Shown here: positions 17,981 to 27,547 of the stretch, in pieces | Position numbering within the stretch: the first letter of the stretch is position 1 | Layout of the letters: the number at the start of each line of letters is the position of its first letter | Assembly: GCA_947258825.1 (NCBI GenBank) | Contig: CAMYJX010000031.1 | Coordinates: 1 to 62,134, forward strand | Direction of reading: 5' to 3' | DNA from: an uncultured Pseudomonadales bacterium | Lineage (GTDB): Bacteria; Pseudomonadota; Gammaproteobacteria; Pseudomonadales; Azotimanducaceae | Length of the DNA stretch: 62,134 bases | Made by a program: the position numbers and the translations under genes | Notes under the pieces: model-generated | Seen by the model: only the letters and a program-made list of their open reading frames with translations | Database searches by the model: none | What the model was told of the DNA's origin: nothing

Positions 17981-20380
17981 TTATTCTTCCAGCAGCGTCG
18001 CGTAACGGAACGCGGGATCAATGACCTGCTCTGCGGCTTTGAGAACTTCTTCGACCACAGGTTGGTGTTGCAGCTGTCCCTGGTCGTCCTCTTCGACCAC
18101 GCCGCGTTGCAGCAGCGTATCCACGAACTGGTTGAACAGACGACTGTCGAAGAACTCGGGCGCATTCAAACCGTACAACCGCGACATTTTGCGGGCGGTC
18201 TGCTCGCTGCGCTGCTGCAGTTGCTCCCGGCTTCGCGATGCGCGGTCCGAGGTTGAGAGCAGGCTGATCACGATATACAGGCGTTCGAGCGTCGGCATGA
18301 TGACGCCGGCAAGCAGGAGCATTTGCTGATGGGCCGGCGTGGATACGGGGGGCGCGCTGTATCCTCCTCCCGGGCTCTCGACCAACAGCCCTGCTTTGAT
18401 CAGGTGCGTCGACCAGCGCTCGGCGGCACCTGACGTCTCCCGGGCATGCAGTTCCTCGCCGATAAAGGGGAACACCGTATCAACCATCCTCTGCAGCGCG
18501 GCGGGTTGCAGCGGCCGTCGCCGGTTGCTTATCAGGCAGGCGATGAGGGATGGCATCGCCAGCGTGTGCGCGACGTTGTTGCGATACCAGGTCATGAGTA
18601 CGGCGGTGAACGGATCGTGGCTCAGAATCTCGACGCCAGCCTCCACCTCGCGATTGAGCATGCCCATCTGCTCTACGTAGTCGACAATTTCGCTGGCGCT
18701 CTGACTGGTCAGGCTGTAATCATGATTCGCCGCATCAGCCTCGAGCAGCTGCCGATAGCAGGAAATCTGCTCGATCAACGTTCGGGCTTCAATGGCCAGC
18801 CGGGGCATGCTCAGGGTTACCAGCGCCACAAGGTTCATCGCGTTCACGGCGGCAGCATCGTTTATTCGCTGCATGATGTCCCGACCCAGCGCGACGGCAA
18901 GATCCCGTGACCCGTCTGCCGGTTCTCCCTGGCTGTCGAGCCAGGCTTCCAACGGCATGGGACGCCCGAAATTAACGTCTACCTTACCGAAGTTCTGACG
19001 GATCAGGCGCAGGCTGCGGAAGATGTCGCCAACGGACTCGCCTTTCTTTTCACCGCCAAGCAGCTCGTTATGGTAACTGGCAGCCTCGATGAGCTTTTCG
19101 TAACCCAGATAGACGGGAACGAAGGCGAGGGGCCGGGGCACCCCTCGTTCTGCATGGTCTAAAGTCATTTTCAGCAGGCCAACCCGCGCGGGCAGAAGGC
19201 GACCGGTTCGAGTCCGGCCGCCTTCGGGAAAAAACTCCACGCTGTGACCCCTTCGGTAAACCTGATAGAGATACTCGGAGAACACGGCGGCATAAAGAGG
19301 ATCGTCGCGGAAACTCCGACGCATGAAGAACGCGCCGCCACGGCGCAGGATGCCGCCCACCACGGGCAGGTTCAGGTTGTCGCCGGCAGCAATGTGCGGA
19401 ATCGTCAGGCCGTTCTGGTACAGCAGATAAGAGAGCAGCAGATAGTCGACGTGACTGCGGTGCGAGGGTACGTAAACCAGCGTGCAGCTTTCCGCGGCAT
19501 GTGCCACCTGCTGCAGCCCCTGAATCTGCACGCCGTTGTAGATGCGATTCCAGAACCAGGTGAGCAACCGCGACAGAATGCGTACCGTCGGAAAGGAAAG
19601 GTTCGATGCGATGCTGCGGGCGCTGCGCCGGGCCTGTTTTTCAAGCTTTCGTGCTTCTCTGGGACTGGCCGCATCTTCGATCAGGGTCCGGACCGCGCGA
19701 CTTCTGACGATCTGCTCGATCAGGGTTCTCTGGTGGGAGAGGTCAGGGCCCATGACGGCAACCTTCTGATTGCGCATTCGCACCCGCAGAAGTCGCCCCG
19801 CTCGCCGTACCATGCGCTGCGGATCCGGTCCGCTGCCGATCAGATCCTGCAGGGTCAGCGGCGCGCCGAAGTGGACGAATATGTTGCGGCGGCTGATGAA
19901 CATGTTCACCAGCCGTTTGACTCTGCCGCCGACGGCCCAGTCTTCCGAGAGCATCTGACGCCACACTGAGCCCTCCCGGCCCGGCGAGCGCCCCCAGAAT
20001 ACGGCGACCGGCACGATGGTTCCGGGATTGGCATCACCACTGGTGGCAGCGGCGTTCATCAGGCGCACCATGCGCTGGGAATACTCGGCCATGGTGTTGC
20101 GACGAAACCAGCCGTGGGAAGCGCGGTGCAGGAAAAAGAAACGGCGATTCTCGTGCTCGTCGCCAATGCTGATGGGCTGCAGCGGGCTCGGCAGGCCCTG
20201 TTTCCCGGTAATCAGATCCAGGACGATGACGTCGCTGAGGGAACGGTTCTCCAGCACGTAGACCAGAGTGTCGCCGTCCGCCAGCAGCTCTTCGGGTTCG
20301 GTCCCCGCTGCCTTGGGGCGGATGATCCAGGCGATGATGGCCCGGTTGATCCGGTACAGCAGGCTCCTCAGTCTATCCAT
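17981..20380 (-). CDS. plsB: Glycerol-3-phosphate acyltransferase PlsB
   Basis: The 799-residue protein (E. coli 807) acylates sn-glycerol-3-phosphate at position 1 at the inner membrane, the first step of phospholipid synthesis. The acyltransferase core holds H307-X4-D312 in VPSHRSHVDYLLLSY, GGAFFMRRSF, and FPEGGRTRTG (384-393) followed by a PLAFVPVYLGYEK block. N- and C-terminal regions are full length. It lies 24 bp after gspD on the same strand and is probably the last gene of the long minus-strand unit starting at map. Confidence 0.96.
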   Translation of the reverse strand: MDRLRSLLYRINRAIIAWIIRPKAAGTEPEELLADGDTLVYVLENRSLSDVIVLDLITGKQGLPSPLQPISIGDEHENRRFFFLHRASHGWFRRNTMAEYSQRMVRLMNAAATSGDANPGTIVPVAVFWGRSPGREGSVWRQMLSEDWAVGGRVKRLVNMFISRRNIFVHFGAPLTLQDLIGSGPDPQRMVRRAGRLLRVRMRNQKVAVMGPDLSHQRTLIEQIVRSRAVRTLIEDAASPREARKLEKQARRSARSIASNLSFPTVRILSRLLTWFWNRIYNGVQIQGLQQVAHAAESCTLVYVPSHRSHVDYLLLSYLLYQNGLTIPHIAAGDNLNLPVVGGILRRGGAFFMRRSFRDDPLYAAVFSEYLYQVYRRGHSVEFFPEGGRTRTGRLLPARVGLLKMTLDHAERGVPRPLAFVPVYLGYEKLIEAASYHNELLGGEKKGESVGDIFRSLRLIRQNFGKVDVNFGRPMPLEAWLDSQGEPADGSRDLAVALGRDIMQRINDAAAVNAMNLVALVTLSMPRLAIEARTLIEQISCYRQLLEADAANHDYSLTSQSASEIVDYVEQMGMLNREVEAGVEILSHDPFTAVLMTWYRNNVAHTLAMPSLIACLISNRRRPLQPAALQRMVDTVFPFIGEELHARETSGAAERWSTHLIKAGLLVESPGGGYSAPPVSTPAHQQMLLLAGVIMPTLERLYIVISLLSTSDRASRSREQLQQRSEQTARKMSRLYGLNAPEFFDSRLFNQFVDTLLQRGVVEEDDQGQLQHQPVVEEVLKAAEQVIDPAFRYATLLEE

Positions 20381-20404
20381 GGCTCGAGCCTGTCATCTGG
20401 GACG

Positions 20405-22306
20405 TCAGAACCGACCGCGGAATAGATCCTCGGGTTGGGTATCGGGACTTTCGGAGTTGATCTCCACTTCCCAGACATCCTTGAACTTGCGATCCGTCTC
20501 TGCGTCCGTCGCCTCACGGTCCTTGATTACCGTGGGTCGGAGGAATACCAGCAGGTTGCGCTTGGTGCGGTCCTTTGTGTCTGAGCGGAACAACCTGCCG
20601 ACACCCGGGATGCTGCCGAAGAAAGGCACCTTTCTCGTGGTGTTCGTGATGTCGTCCTGAATCAGCCCGCCCAGCACGATGGTCTGCCGGTCATCGGCAA
20701 GAATGACGGTCTCTATCAGCCGCTTGTTGGTGACGACGTCGGAAAAGGCGTCGGCCCCTACGGACGCGGGTATCACGTTGGTTATTTCCTGGGAGACGTC
20801 CAGCCGCACGGTCGTGCCGTCATGAACGTGAGGGGTAACCGTCAGCTGCAGGCCCACGTCTTTGCGCTCGACCGTTGTGAAGGGGTTGTCGGAGCCGTCT
20901 CCTGTGGTTGCGAAGGAGCCGGTCCGGAACGGGACTTCCTGACCCACCACGATCTTCGCCTCCTGGTTGTCCAGGGTGACGATGCTCGGCGTGGACAGGA
21001 GATTGGCGTTCGAGTTGGTCGCCAGCGCCTGCACCACGGCTGCAAAGGACAGCCCGTTGACGTCTATTCGGGCCACCGCCAGCGTGGGCCTGTCGATGGA
21101 GGACAGGCCAGACAGCACGTCCACCTCGCCGTCCTCGCCAATCAGATTGCCGATCAGGCTGGAAACTACGCCGTCCAGCGTGGTGCTGACTATGGGAACG
21201 CTGGAGCCGTCCCGGTCAACGCCGGCAAACTCCACGCCGATGGCGGAGGCATCGCTAATGGAGACCTCCACGATGGCGGCTTCCACCAGCACCTGGTGGC
21301 GACGAATATCCAGCTGTCGCAGCACGTCCGAGATCTCCTGCATGACGCTGGGATCGGCACGAATGATGATGGCGTTCAATGACTCGTCGGCCCTGATGGT
21401 GGTTTCCTGCACGTTGCCATCTTCGCCGGCGGGACTGTCCATCACCATGCTCTGCAGGATCTCGGCGATGGCGGCAGCATCCGCGTGCTGGAGATACACG
21501 ACCTTGGTCGTGCCGGTTGCCGTCGCCGGCTGATCCAGTTGCTCGATCAGCTTGAGGATCTCGGCGACGGGCCTGGGTTTGCCGCGGATCACCAGGCTGT
21601 TGTTGCGCTCGTTGGCGATAATCTGGATCCGCTGCGGCCCCGCGGCGCTGCGACCCAGCTGTTCCGGGGCTACCTTTTCCAGCATCGCCACCACGCTGCC
21701 CACCCAGGCCTCCTTGAGCGGCACCATGACCACCTCGTCTTCGTCCGAGATGTCGATCTGCCGCACCAGCTGTACCAGCCGCATTATGTTGTCGGCATGG
21801 TCGCTGATGATGACCACGTTGGGCTCGGGCACCGCCGCAATGTGACCGTACTGCGGGATCAGCGGCCGAAGTATTTTTACCAGCTCGGCGGACTCGACGT
21901 TCTGTGCGGCGACCACCCGCGTCACCAGCTCCTCCGGCGGCATCCCCGACAGGTCGCCGTCGGCGCCCGGGCTCTGCTTTGCGGTAGCGTTCTGCTGGAT
22001 GCGGATCACGCCCCCTGAGGGCACCGCCGTCCAGTTGTGTACCCGCAACACCGAAAGAAACAGCGCGTACACGGCATCCTGATCCATGGGCTCGCTGGAG
22101 ATGACGGTGACGTTGCCTTTGATTCGGGGGTCCACCACGAACGTCTTGCCGGTGATCTCCGCGACCTGAATGACAAACTCGTTGAGATCGGCGTTCTTGA
22201 TGTTGATCTTCCAGGTCTGCTCCTGAGCAGATGCCGCGCCTGAGAAGGTGCCGGCACAGAAGATCAATAAAGCGGCAAGAATGCTATGTAATGCTTTGTA
22301 ATTCAT
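20405..22306 (-). CDS. gspD: Type II secretion system secretin GspD
   Basis: A 633-residue outer-membrane channel subunit. Signal peptide about 1-27 (GAASA), N0 domain (WKINIKNADLNEFVIQVAEI), three N1-N3 ring-building repeats to about residue 330, then the secretin core with VPFRTGSF, VERKDVGLQLTVTPHV and the conserved end VPFFGSIPGVGRLFRSD. A C-terminal S-domain-like tail (about 590-633) could bind a pilotin. It multimerises into the gate through which folded exoproteins leave the periplasm. It lies 3 bp after gspC. No gspE-M genes are present nearby. Confidence 0.95.
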   Translation of the reverse strand: MNYKALHSILAALLIFCAGTFSGAASAQEQTWKINIKNADLNEFVIQVAEITGKTFVVDPRIKGNVTVISSEPMDQDAVYALFLSVLRVHNWTAVPSGGVIRIQQNATAKQSPGADGDLSGMPPEELVTRVVAAQNVESAELVKILRPLIPQYGHIAAVPEPNVVIISDHADNIMRLVQLVRQIDISDEDEVVMVPLKEAWVGSVVAMLEKVAPEQLGRSAAGPQRIQIIANERNNSLVIRGKPRPVAEILKLIEQLDQPATATGTTKVVYLQHADAAAIAEILQSMVMDSPAGEDGNVQETTIRADESLNAIIIRADPSVMQEISDVLRQLDIRRHQVLVEAAIVEVSISDASAIGVEFAGVDRDGSSVPIVSTTLDGVVSSLIGNLIGEDGEVDVLSGLSSIDRPTLAVARIDVNGLSFAAVVQALATNSNANLLSTPSIVTLDNQEAKIVVGQEVPFRTGSFATTGDGSDNPFTTVERKDVGLQLTVTPHVHDGTTVRLDVSQEITNVIPASVGADAFSDVVTNKRLIETVILADDRQTIVLGGLIQDDITNTTRKVPFFGSIPGVGRLFRSDTKDRTKRNLLVFLRPTVIKDREATDAETDRKFKDVWEVEINSESPDTQPEDLFRGRF

Positions 22307-22309
22307 AGA

Positions 22310-23257
22310 TTATTTCAGTGCGGCGGTGACAAAAAAGCGCCGATTCCCTCGCTGTACTTCAAGTCGCGCCGATCCTTGCGCGAGCACGTTATCGATCTCC
22401 ATGCGATCCTGATTGAGGTCGCCAACGGGCCGGCCGTTGACCGACACGATTACGTCACCAGGCTGAAGGCCAGTCTGGCTGAGGTAGGGGGACTGAGCAA
22501 GGTTGCCCAGCCGGTAACCCGAAGCGCCGCCTTCCTCCACCGGGGTGATCCCCAGCGCATCCAGCGCCGAACCGGGATCCGCATCCACCTGCTCGCGAAT
22601 CGCGCTGATGATCTCTCCCATGTCGTTGGCCTCGTCTGCTGTCCCACCGCGCTCCAGGATTTCGGCAACGCCGCCGACTGGTTCCGGTTCCGCGTTTTCG
22701 GCATACGGATTGCCTCCCGTCGTCCGTGCCAGCGGCTCATCCTGGTTCACCGGCTGCGCCCAACCGCTATCTTGCTGGTCCGGGAAGTAGAGCGCCTCCC
22801 GAGCGCCGGCACGGCGTAGAACGACGTGGTCGGGAAGCACCTCGATCAGGGTGGCGTTGCCGGGCAGGTCAGCACCGATGGCGTAGAGCTCGCCCCCTTT
22901 GCCCTTCTGCGAGATGATGGCCGCAGATTCTTCCGCCACTTCGGCAACAAACACGCCCTGGAGCTCCAGCGGCAGACGCGTCGCCACTGTGGGTGATTCG
23001 TCAGCCTGGGCTTCGATGGCCTCAACGTCTACCGATCCGAAAAGATTTCTGGCCAGCAGGGCGTTGATGTCGATGTCAGCGGCGGGCCGAACAGAACCGG
23101 CGGTTCCGCTCCCGTCGCCCAGCCCGCTGGCGGCTCGGGACCCCGGAGGAGCGGACAGGAAGTAGAGCACTGTGGTTGCCACCGTGTACGCTATGCCCGC
23201 TACCATCAGCCAGCGTGCGGGGCCCGCGAGTCTTGTGGAAAAAACATCCAGCACCAT
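22310..23257 (-). CDS. gspC: Type II secretion inner-membrane protein GspC
   Basis: The 315-residue protein has a short cytoplasmic N-terminus, one membrane helix (about 14-35), the homology region around NALLARNLFGSVD that contacts the N0 domain of GspD (about 65-160), an acidic/proline-rich linker, and a C-terminal PDZ domain (about 225-312, with SQTGLQPGDVIVSVNGRPV). GspC links the inner-membrane platform to the secretin and selects substrates. The context gspN-gspC-gspD on one strand supports the call. Confidence 0.92.
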   Translation of the reverse strand: MVLDVFSTRLAGPARWLMVAGIAYTVATTVLYFLSAPPGSRAASGLGDGSGTAGSVRPAADIDINALLARNLFGSVDVEAIEAQADESPTVATRLPLELQGVFVAEVAEESAAIISQKGKGGELYAIGADLPGNATLIEVLPDHVVLRRAGAREALYFPDQQDSGWAQPVNQDEPLARTTGGNPYAENAEPEPVGGVAEILERGGTADEANDMGEIISAIREQVDADPGSALDALGITPVEEGGASGYRLGNLAQSPYLSQTGLQPGDVIVSVNGRPVGDLNQDRMEIDNVLAQGSARLEVQRGNRRFFVTAALK

Positions 23258-23286
23258 CTTAACCTTATACAGCTAACCTTCTGAAC

Positions 23287-24042
23287 TTAAAAGATTTGTT
23301 CTTCTACTTCTAACACGACTTCGTGATCTATGTCCGATCCTGGCCATGGATTGTTCAAGAGTTTGGTAAGAAGTCGCGTTACGCCAATTTTAACAAAGCC
23401 GTTCTCCAGCATCTGTGCTACCAACAACGGGGTCTGGCCCTTCTCTGGATAAATATAGACCTCCAGACCCTCACCCAGGGTGGCTACCAGAGGCGGAAGC
23501 GACCCCCGGTACTCCTGGCCGGACAGGCGGTAGTTCACAGGCCCGCCGGCCCAGGTGAGGGTGCCGGATGCCTCGCCGGGGGCCAGTGCCGGTGGGTTCG
23601 ACGCTGCGGCCGGGGCTTCGTCGCCATTTCTCAGCAGCAGCAGATCCACTTCTCTCATGGTTACATCTCCAGACAGGCCGATGTCGTAGGGTGCCAGCCA
23701 CTGATTGAGGAAGCGCGCAGACAGCATTCCTTCTAAGTCTAGGTGAAGGCTGCCCGGTGATACCCCAACGTTGCCATCCAGCGCCTGATCCGGGCCGGTC
23801 AGCGTCAGCTGGTATTCCAGGTATCCTCGCACCAGTGCTGCCGGCTGGAAGCGCCATTGGATCTGACCTGCCGCGTGCTCGGCCAGGTACAGCTCACCTT
23901 CGCCCCGCCAGACCGTTCCGGAAGGGTCCAGCAGATTGACGCCCTCCACCTGCGCCAGCAGCGTTCTCAAGAGGCCTGCCGGAGCGAAGGCAATAAGGAA
24001 CAGCAGAACCAGAAGGATGCCGATGAAGAACGTTTTACGCAT
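23287..24042 (-). CDS. gspN: Type II secretion system protein GspN
   Basis: A 251-residue protein with one N-terminal membrane helix (about 4-24) and a beta-rich periplasmic domain ([18 protein letters not shown], then [20 protein letters not shown]). This matches GspN, an accessory component of some type II systems and distantly similar to AsmA-like proteins. It overlaps the dapE end by 8 bp, so it is cotranscribed with the diaminopimelate genes. The role of GspN is not settled; many functional systems lack it. Confidence 0.87.
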   Translation of the reverse strand: MRKTFFIGILLVLLFLIAFAPAGLLRTLLAQVEGVNLLDPSGTVWRGEGELYLAEHAAGQIQWRFQPAALVRGYLEYQLTLTGPDQALDGNVGVSPGSLHLDLEGMLSARFLNQWLAPYDIGLSGDVTMREVDLLLLRNGDEAPAAASNPPALAPGEASGTLTWAGGPVNYRLSGQEYRGSLPPLVATLGEGLEVYIYPEKGQTPLLVAQMLENGFVKIGVTRLLTKLLNNPWPGSDIDHEVVLEVEEQIF

Positions 24043-25192
24043 GGTCTGGCGCCAGCAGGAGGCGCTCGATTATTCCCAGGTAAATTTCCGCCAGTGGTTC
24101 CAGATCTGCAACGGCCACGTGCTCGTTTACTTTGTGGATGCTCGCGTTCACCGGGCCCAGCTCCACCACCTCACAGCCGGTAGGCGCTATGAAGCGGCCG
24201 TCCGAGGTGCCTCCTCCGGTTGATTTCTCCGCCGCCTGCCCCGTCACCGCTGCAATGCTGGCGCATGCGGCTTCAATCAGCGCCCCAGGTCGGGTGAGAA
24301 ACGGCTGGCCGGACAGCTGCCAGGTCAGCCGGTAATCCAAACCGTGGCGGTCGAGTATTGCAGCCGTCCGCGCCTGCAGCGACTCCGCGGTCTGTTCCGT
24401 GCAGAAGCGAAAATTGAAGCTCAGCGCCAGCTCTCCCGGAATGACATTGGTGGCGCCGGTGCCCGCTGAGATATTGGATGCCTGCCAGGTCGTTGCGGGA
24501 AAATACTCGTTGCCCTCGTCCCATCGCGTCGCCGCAAGCTCGACAAGGGCGGGCGCGAGCCGATGGATAGGATTGTCCGCCAGATCCGGATAGGCGACAT
24601 GTCCCTGCGAACCGCGAACCTCGAGCGCTCCGTTCAGCGAGCCTCGACGTCCGATGCGGATGACATCGCCGAGGTGCTCCCGGGAGGAAGGCTCACCGAC
24701 AATGCAGTAGTCTGCGGTTATACCCTCCGCGGACAGCCGTTCCATCACCGCTCGGGTGCCGTTTACCGCCGGTCCTTCTTCGTCGCTGGTTATCAGGAAG
24801 GCAACGCGACCTGCCTGAGACGGGTGCTGGATGAAGAAACGCTCATTCGCCAGCACCATCGCTGCGAGGCTCGCTTTCATGTCAGCGGCGCCGCGCCCGT
24901 AAAGAAAGCCGTCGCGAATTTCCGGTTCGAACGGGTCCGACTGCCACTGCTCCAGCGGTCCGGTGGGCACAACGTCGGTATGGCCGGCAAATACCAGCAG
25001 CGGACCCTCGTTACCTCGCTCGGCCCAAAGGTTGGTAACATCGTCCACCCGCATCGGCCTGCAGTGGAAGCCACAGGCTTGCAGACGCTGGGCCAGCAGA
25101 TCCTGGCAGCCGGCATCATCCGGGGTTACGCTGGGGCGACGCATCAGCTCACGGCAGAGGTCCAGCACGGGGTTGTCGCAGGGTTCCGACAA
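24035..25192 (-). CDS. dapE: Succinyl-diaminopimelate desuccinylase
   Basis: A 385-residue M20 metallohydrolase that removes succinate from N-succinyl-LL-diaminopimelate. Zinc ligands and catalytic acids are visible: H71 in [13 protein letters not shown]104 in GRGAADMK, the glutamates of [11 protein letters not shown] (E138/E139), the E of IVGEPSS, and the late H of [11 protein letters not shown]. The dimerisation domain is intact. It follows dapD by 29 bp. The presence of an intact dapE makes the broken dapD next door more striking. Confidence 0.95.
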   Translation of the reverse strand: MSEPCDNPVLDLCRELMRRPSVTPDDAGCQDLLAQRLQACGFHCRPMRVDDVTNLWAERGNEGPLLVFAGHTDVVPTGPLEQWQSDPFEPEIRDGFLYGRGAADMKASLAAMVLANERFFIQHPSQAGRVAFLITSDEEGPAVNGTRAVMERLSAEGITADYCIVGEPSSREHLGDVIRIGRRGSLNGALEVRGSQGHVAYPDLADNPIHRLAPALVELAATRWDEGNEYFPATTWQASNISAGTGATNVIPGELALSFNFRFCTEQTAESLQARTAAILDRHGLDYRLTWQLSGQPFLTRPGALIEAACASIAAVTGQAAEKSTGGGTSDGRFIAPTGCEVVELGPVNASIHKVNEHVAVADLEPLAEIYLGIIERLLLAPDHA

Positions 25193-25221
25193 TTTTCAGG
25201 CTCCGGTCACCGGTCAAGGGC

Positions 25222-26176
25222 TCAATTGTGTGCGTGCAGCTGCTCGTTGAGGGCGATGGCTTTTCGATTGCTGCGGCACTCGATCTGGCCCGTCTGGCTG
25301 TTCCGAATGAAAAGCATGTCCGAACCGCCGGCGAGCTCTCGGGCCTTGATCGTCTTTACGGTTGCCGAGGTTTCGTCTTTGAGGGTGACCAGAGTTCCCG
25401 CTGTTATGTACAGGCCGGCTTCGATGGTGCATCGGTCACCCAGTGGTATGCCCGTACCGGCATTTGCGCCAATCAGGCAGTTGCTGCCGATGCTGATGGT
25501 AATCTCGCCACCACCGGAAAGGGTACCCATGGTGCTGGAGCTGCCACCGAGATCGGAGTGGGGCCCCAGCACGACCCCCTGGGAGATTCGGCCTTCCACC
25601 ATGTTGGGGCCGAGCGCGGCGGCATTGAAGTTCACGAAGCCCTCGTGCATGACCGTGGTTCCTTCGCCCAGGTAAGCGCCCAGGCGAATACGGCTGGCAT
25701 CCGCAATTCGGACCCCGCTGGGCACGACATAGTTGGTCATACGGGGGAACTTGTCCACGCCCGTCACCTCGAGGTGGGCGCCGGAAATCCTGGCCTGCAG
25801 GAGCGCATCTTAGGTGCAGCTTCAGATAGGCCTCTGCCGTGTGCTCGATGTCCGCATCCGCTTCCAGCGCCACGATGCGCAGAGGTCGGTCTGCCTCGAG
25901 CATCGCCCGGGTGGCGGCAACAAGACCCGGAGGTAACCCGGCTGGATCGGTTTCTCCAAGCCTGTCGGCAAAGCCGAGCAGCTTTTCCGGCGGGCAGGTG
26001 CTGACGCCCGGCTCGAAGTTTTCACGGATGGCCCCGCAAAGGGCAGGCGCGGGGGCTCTCACCGGTGCCGGAAAGAAACAGTCAATGGTCTGGCCCGCCT
26101 TGTTTTCCCGGCTCAGCCCCGCGGCGAAGGCAAACAGGGAAACGTCGGACGGGGTCGGCTGCCTGGCCATGCTCAT
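25222..26176 (-). pseudogene. dapD: 2,3,4,5-tetrahydropyridine-2,6-dicarboxylate N-succinyltransferase (dapD), internal deletion and frameshift
   Basis: The N-terminal part (from ATG 26176 or 26170) runs through ADIEHTAEAYLKLHL in one frame. The C-terminal part, in another frame, resumes with [19 protein letters not shown] and continues as the left-handed beta-helix ([20 protein letters not shown] ... [15 protein letters not shown] end) to 25222. Compared with the about 344-residue Pseudomonas-type DapD, about 40 codons are missing at 25808-25812, where LSHRLVKPHG and PLLPNVAWT should be, and the length lost is not a multiple of three. A GTG at 25767 could start the second half alone. The enzyme succinylates tetrahydrodipicolinate. 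Either the gene is dead or the assembly is wrong here. Confidence 0.85.
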
Positions 26177-26313
26177 GCTCCACAATCACAGATGACGCAA
26201 ATCGGGTCGATGTTCGGGCGCGCAGATGATACAGCTTTCTGGCGCTGGTTTCTGTCGCTTGCCAGGGCAACGAGGAGGAAGTGCCGCCTGGTCACAGGTC
26301 GCGCCAGCCTCGC

Positions 26314-27510
26314 TCAGCGTTCGTGCACCCAACTTGCGATTCGCTCCGCCGCGGCAACGCACTGATCGGCAGGGGCTACCCAGGCGATGCGCACGTGGTT
26401 GCGCCCCGGATTGAGCCCGTTGGCTTCGCGCCCGAGAAAGGACCCCGGGAGCACGGTGATGTTACGTGCGGCGAAGAGCTCACGGGCAAAGGTCTGGTCA
26501 TCTTCCGGGGTCGCGGCCCAGTGGTAGAACCCACCCTCCGGCGTTCTGACCGGCAGCACGGATTCCAGAATCGGCGTCACGAGCTGAAATTTACGACGGT
26601 ACTCGGCGCGGTTGGCGACGACATGCTCTTCTTCGCCCCAGGCAGCCGCGCTTGCCGCCTGAACATGATTAGGCATGGCGCAGCCGTGATAGGTGCGGTA
26701 CTTGAAGTAGTCGGCGAGCACGCGTGGGTCGCCGGCGACGAATCCGGAGCGAAGCCCGGGCAGGTTGGACCGCTTGCTCAGGCTGTGGAACACAACGCAA
26801 CGTCGATAATCTTCCCGGCCACTGCGAGCGGCCGCTTCCAGCAGTCCGGCCGGCGGCGATGATTCATCCAGAAAGATCTCCGAGTAGCACTCATCCGCAG
26901 CGATGATGAAGTCGTGTCGGTCGGCCTGCTCCAGAAGCCAGGTCAGCTCGCTCAGCGGCAGGGTTCGCCCGGTAGGGTTTCCCGGTGAGCACAGGTAAAG
27001 CAACTCGCAGCGCTGCCACTCCCTGTCTGATAGCGCTCGATAGTCCGGCAGGTAGTCCGTATCTGGTCCGCAGTTGACGAAGCGAATGTCTGCGCCGCGT
27101 AGCAGGGCAGCCCCTTCGTAGGTCTGATAGAAAGGGTTTGGCAACACGGCCAGCGCGTCGGAGCGCCCGCTGAGCACCGCCTGGGCGAAGGAGAACAGCG
27201 CTTCCCGGGTGCCGGAAACCGGCAGTACCTGAGTTGCGGGGTCGGTGACCGCGCCGAACCTGCTCTGCAGCCATGTGGCGATGGCTTCCCGCAGGACGTC
27301 GCCCCCTCGTGTTGCCGGATAACTCGCCAGGTCTGCCTGCAACCGGTCGGCATCCGCGAGCAGGGAGACGACGAAATCAGGCGGTGGGTGTTTGGGTTCC
27401 CCGATAGACAGCATGACCGCGGAATAGTCGGGGTTGGGAATGACGCCGTTCTTCAGCGCGTTGAGACGCTCAAAGGGGTAGGGCAACAGCCGATCGAGAT
27501 AGGGATTCAC
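26314..27510 (-). CDS. dapC: Succinyldiaminopimelate transaminase DapC
   Basis: The 398-residue fold-type I aminotransferase begins MNPYLDRLLPYPFERLNAL, typical of DapC. The PLP lysine is K246 in FHSLSKRSNLPGLRSGF; the nucleotide-proximal Asp and Tyr are in IIAADECYSEIF, and CSPGNPTG (174-181) is conserved. It transfers an amino group to N-succinyl-2-amino-6-ketopimelate in lysine and cell-wall precursor synthesis. The neighbours glnD, dapD and dapE match the Pseudomonas arrangement and support this over a generic aminotransferase. Confidence 0.92.
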   Translation of the reverse strand: MNPYLDRLLPYPFERLNALKNGVIPNPDYSAVMLSIGEPKHPPPDFVVSLLADADRLQADLASYPATRGGDVLREAIATWLQSRFGAVTDPATQVLPVSGTREALFSFAQAVLSGRSDALAVLPNPFYQTYEGAALLRGADIRFVNCGPDTDYLPDYRALSDREWQRCELLYLCSPGNPTGRTLPLSELTWLLEQADRHDFIIAADECYSEIFLDESSPPAGLLEAAARSGREDYRRCVVFHSLSKRSNLPGLRSGFVAGDPRVLADYFKYRTYHGCAMPNHVQAASAAAWGEEEHVVANRAEYRRKFQLVTPILESVLPVRTPEGGFYHWAATPEDDQTFARELFAARNITVLPGSFLGREANGLNPGRNHVRIAWVAPADQCVAAAERIASWVHER

Positions 27511-27547
27511 GGAAATGCGTCCACCTTCCCCTGCGCTGATGGTGGGG

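Noticed and set aside
25436..26185. A separate 249-residue gene overlapping dapD
   Set aside because: Its first about 120 residues are DapD-like, and the rest is the shifted reading of the DapD C-terminus. It is one broken gene.
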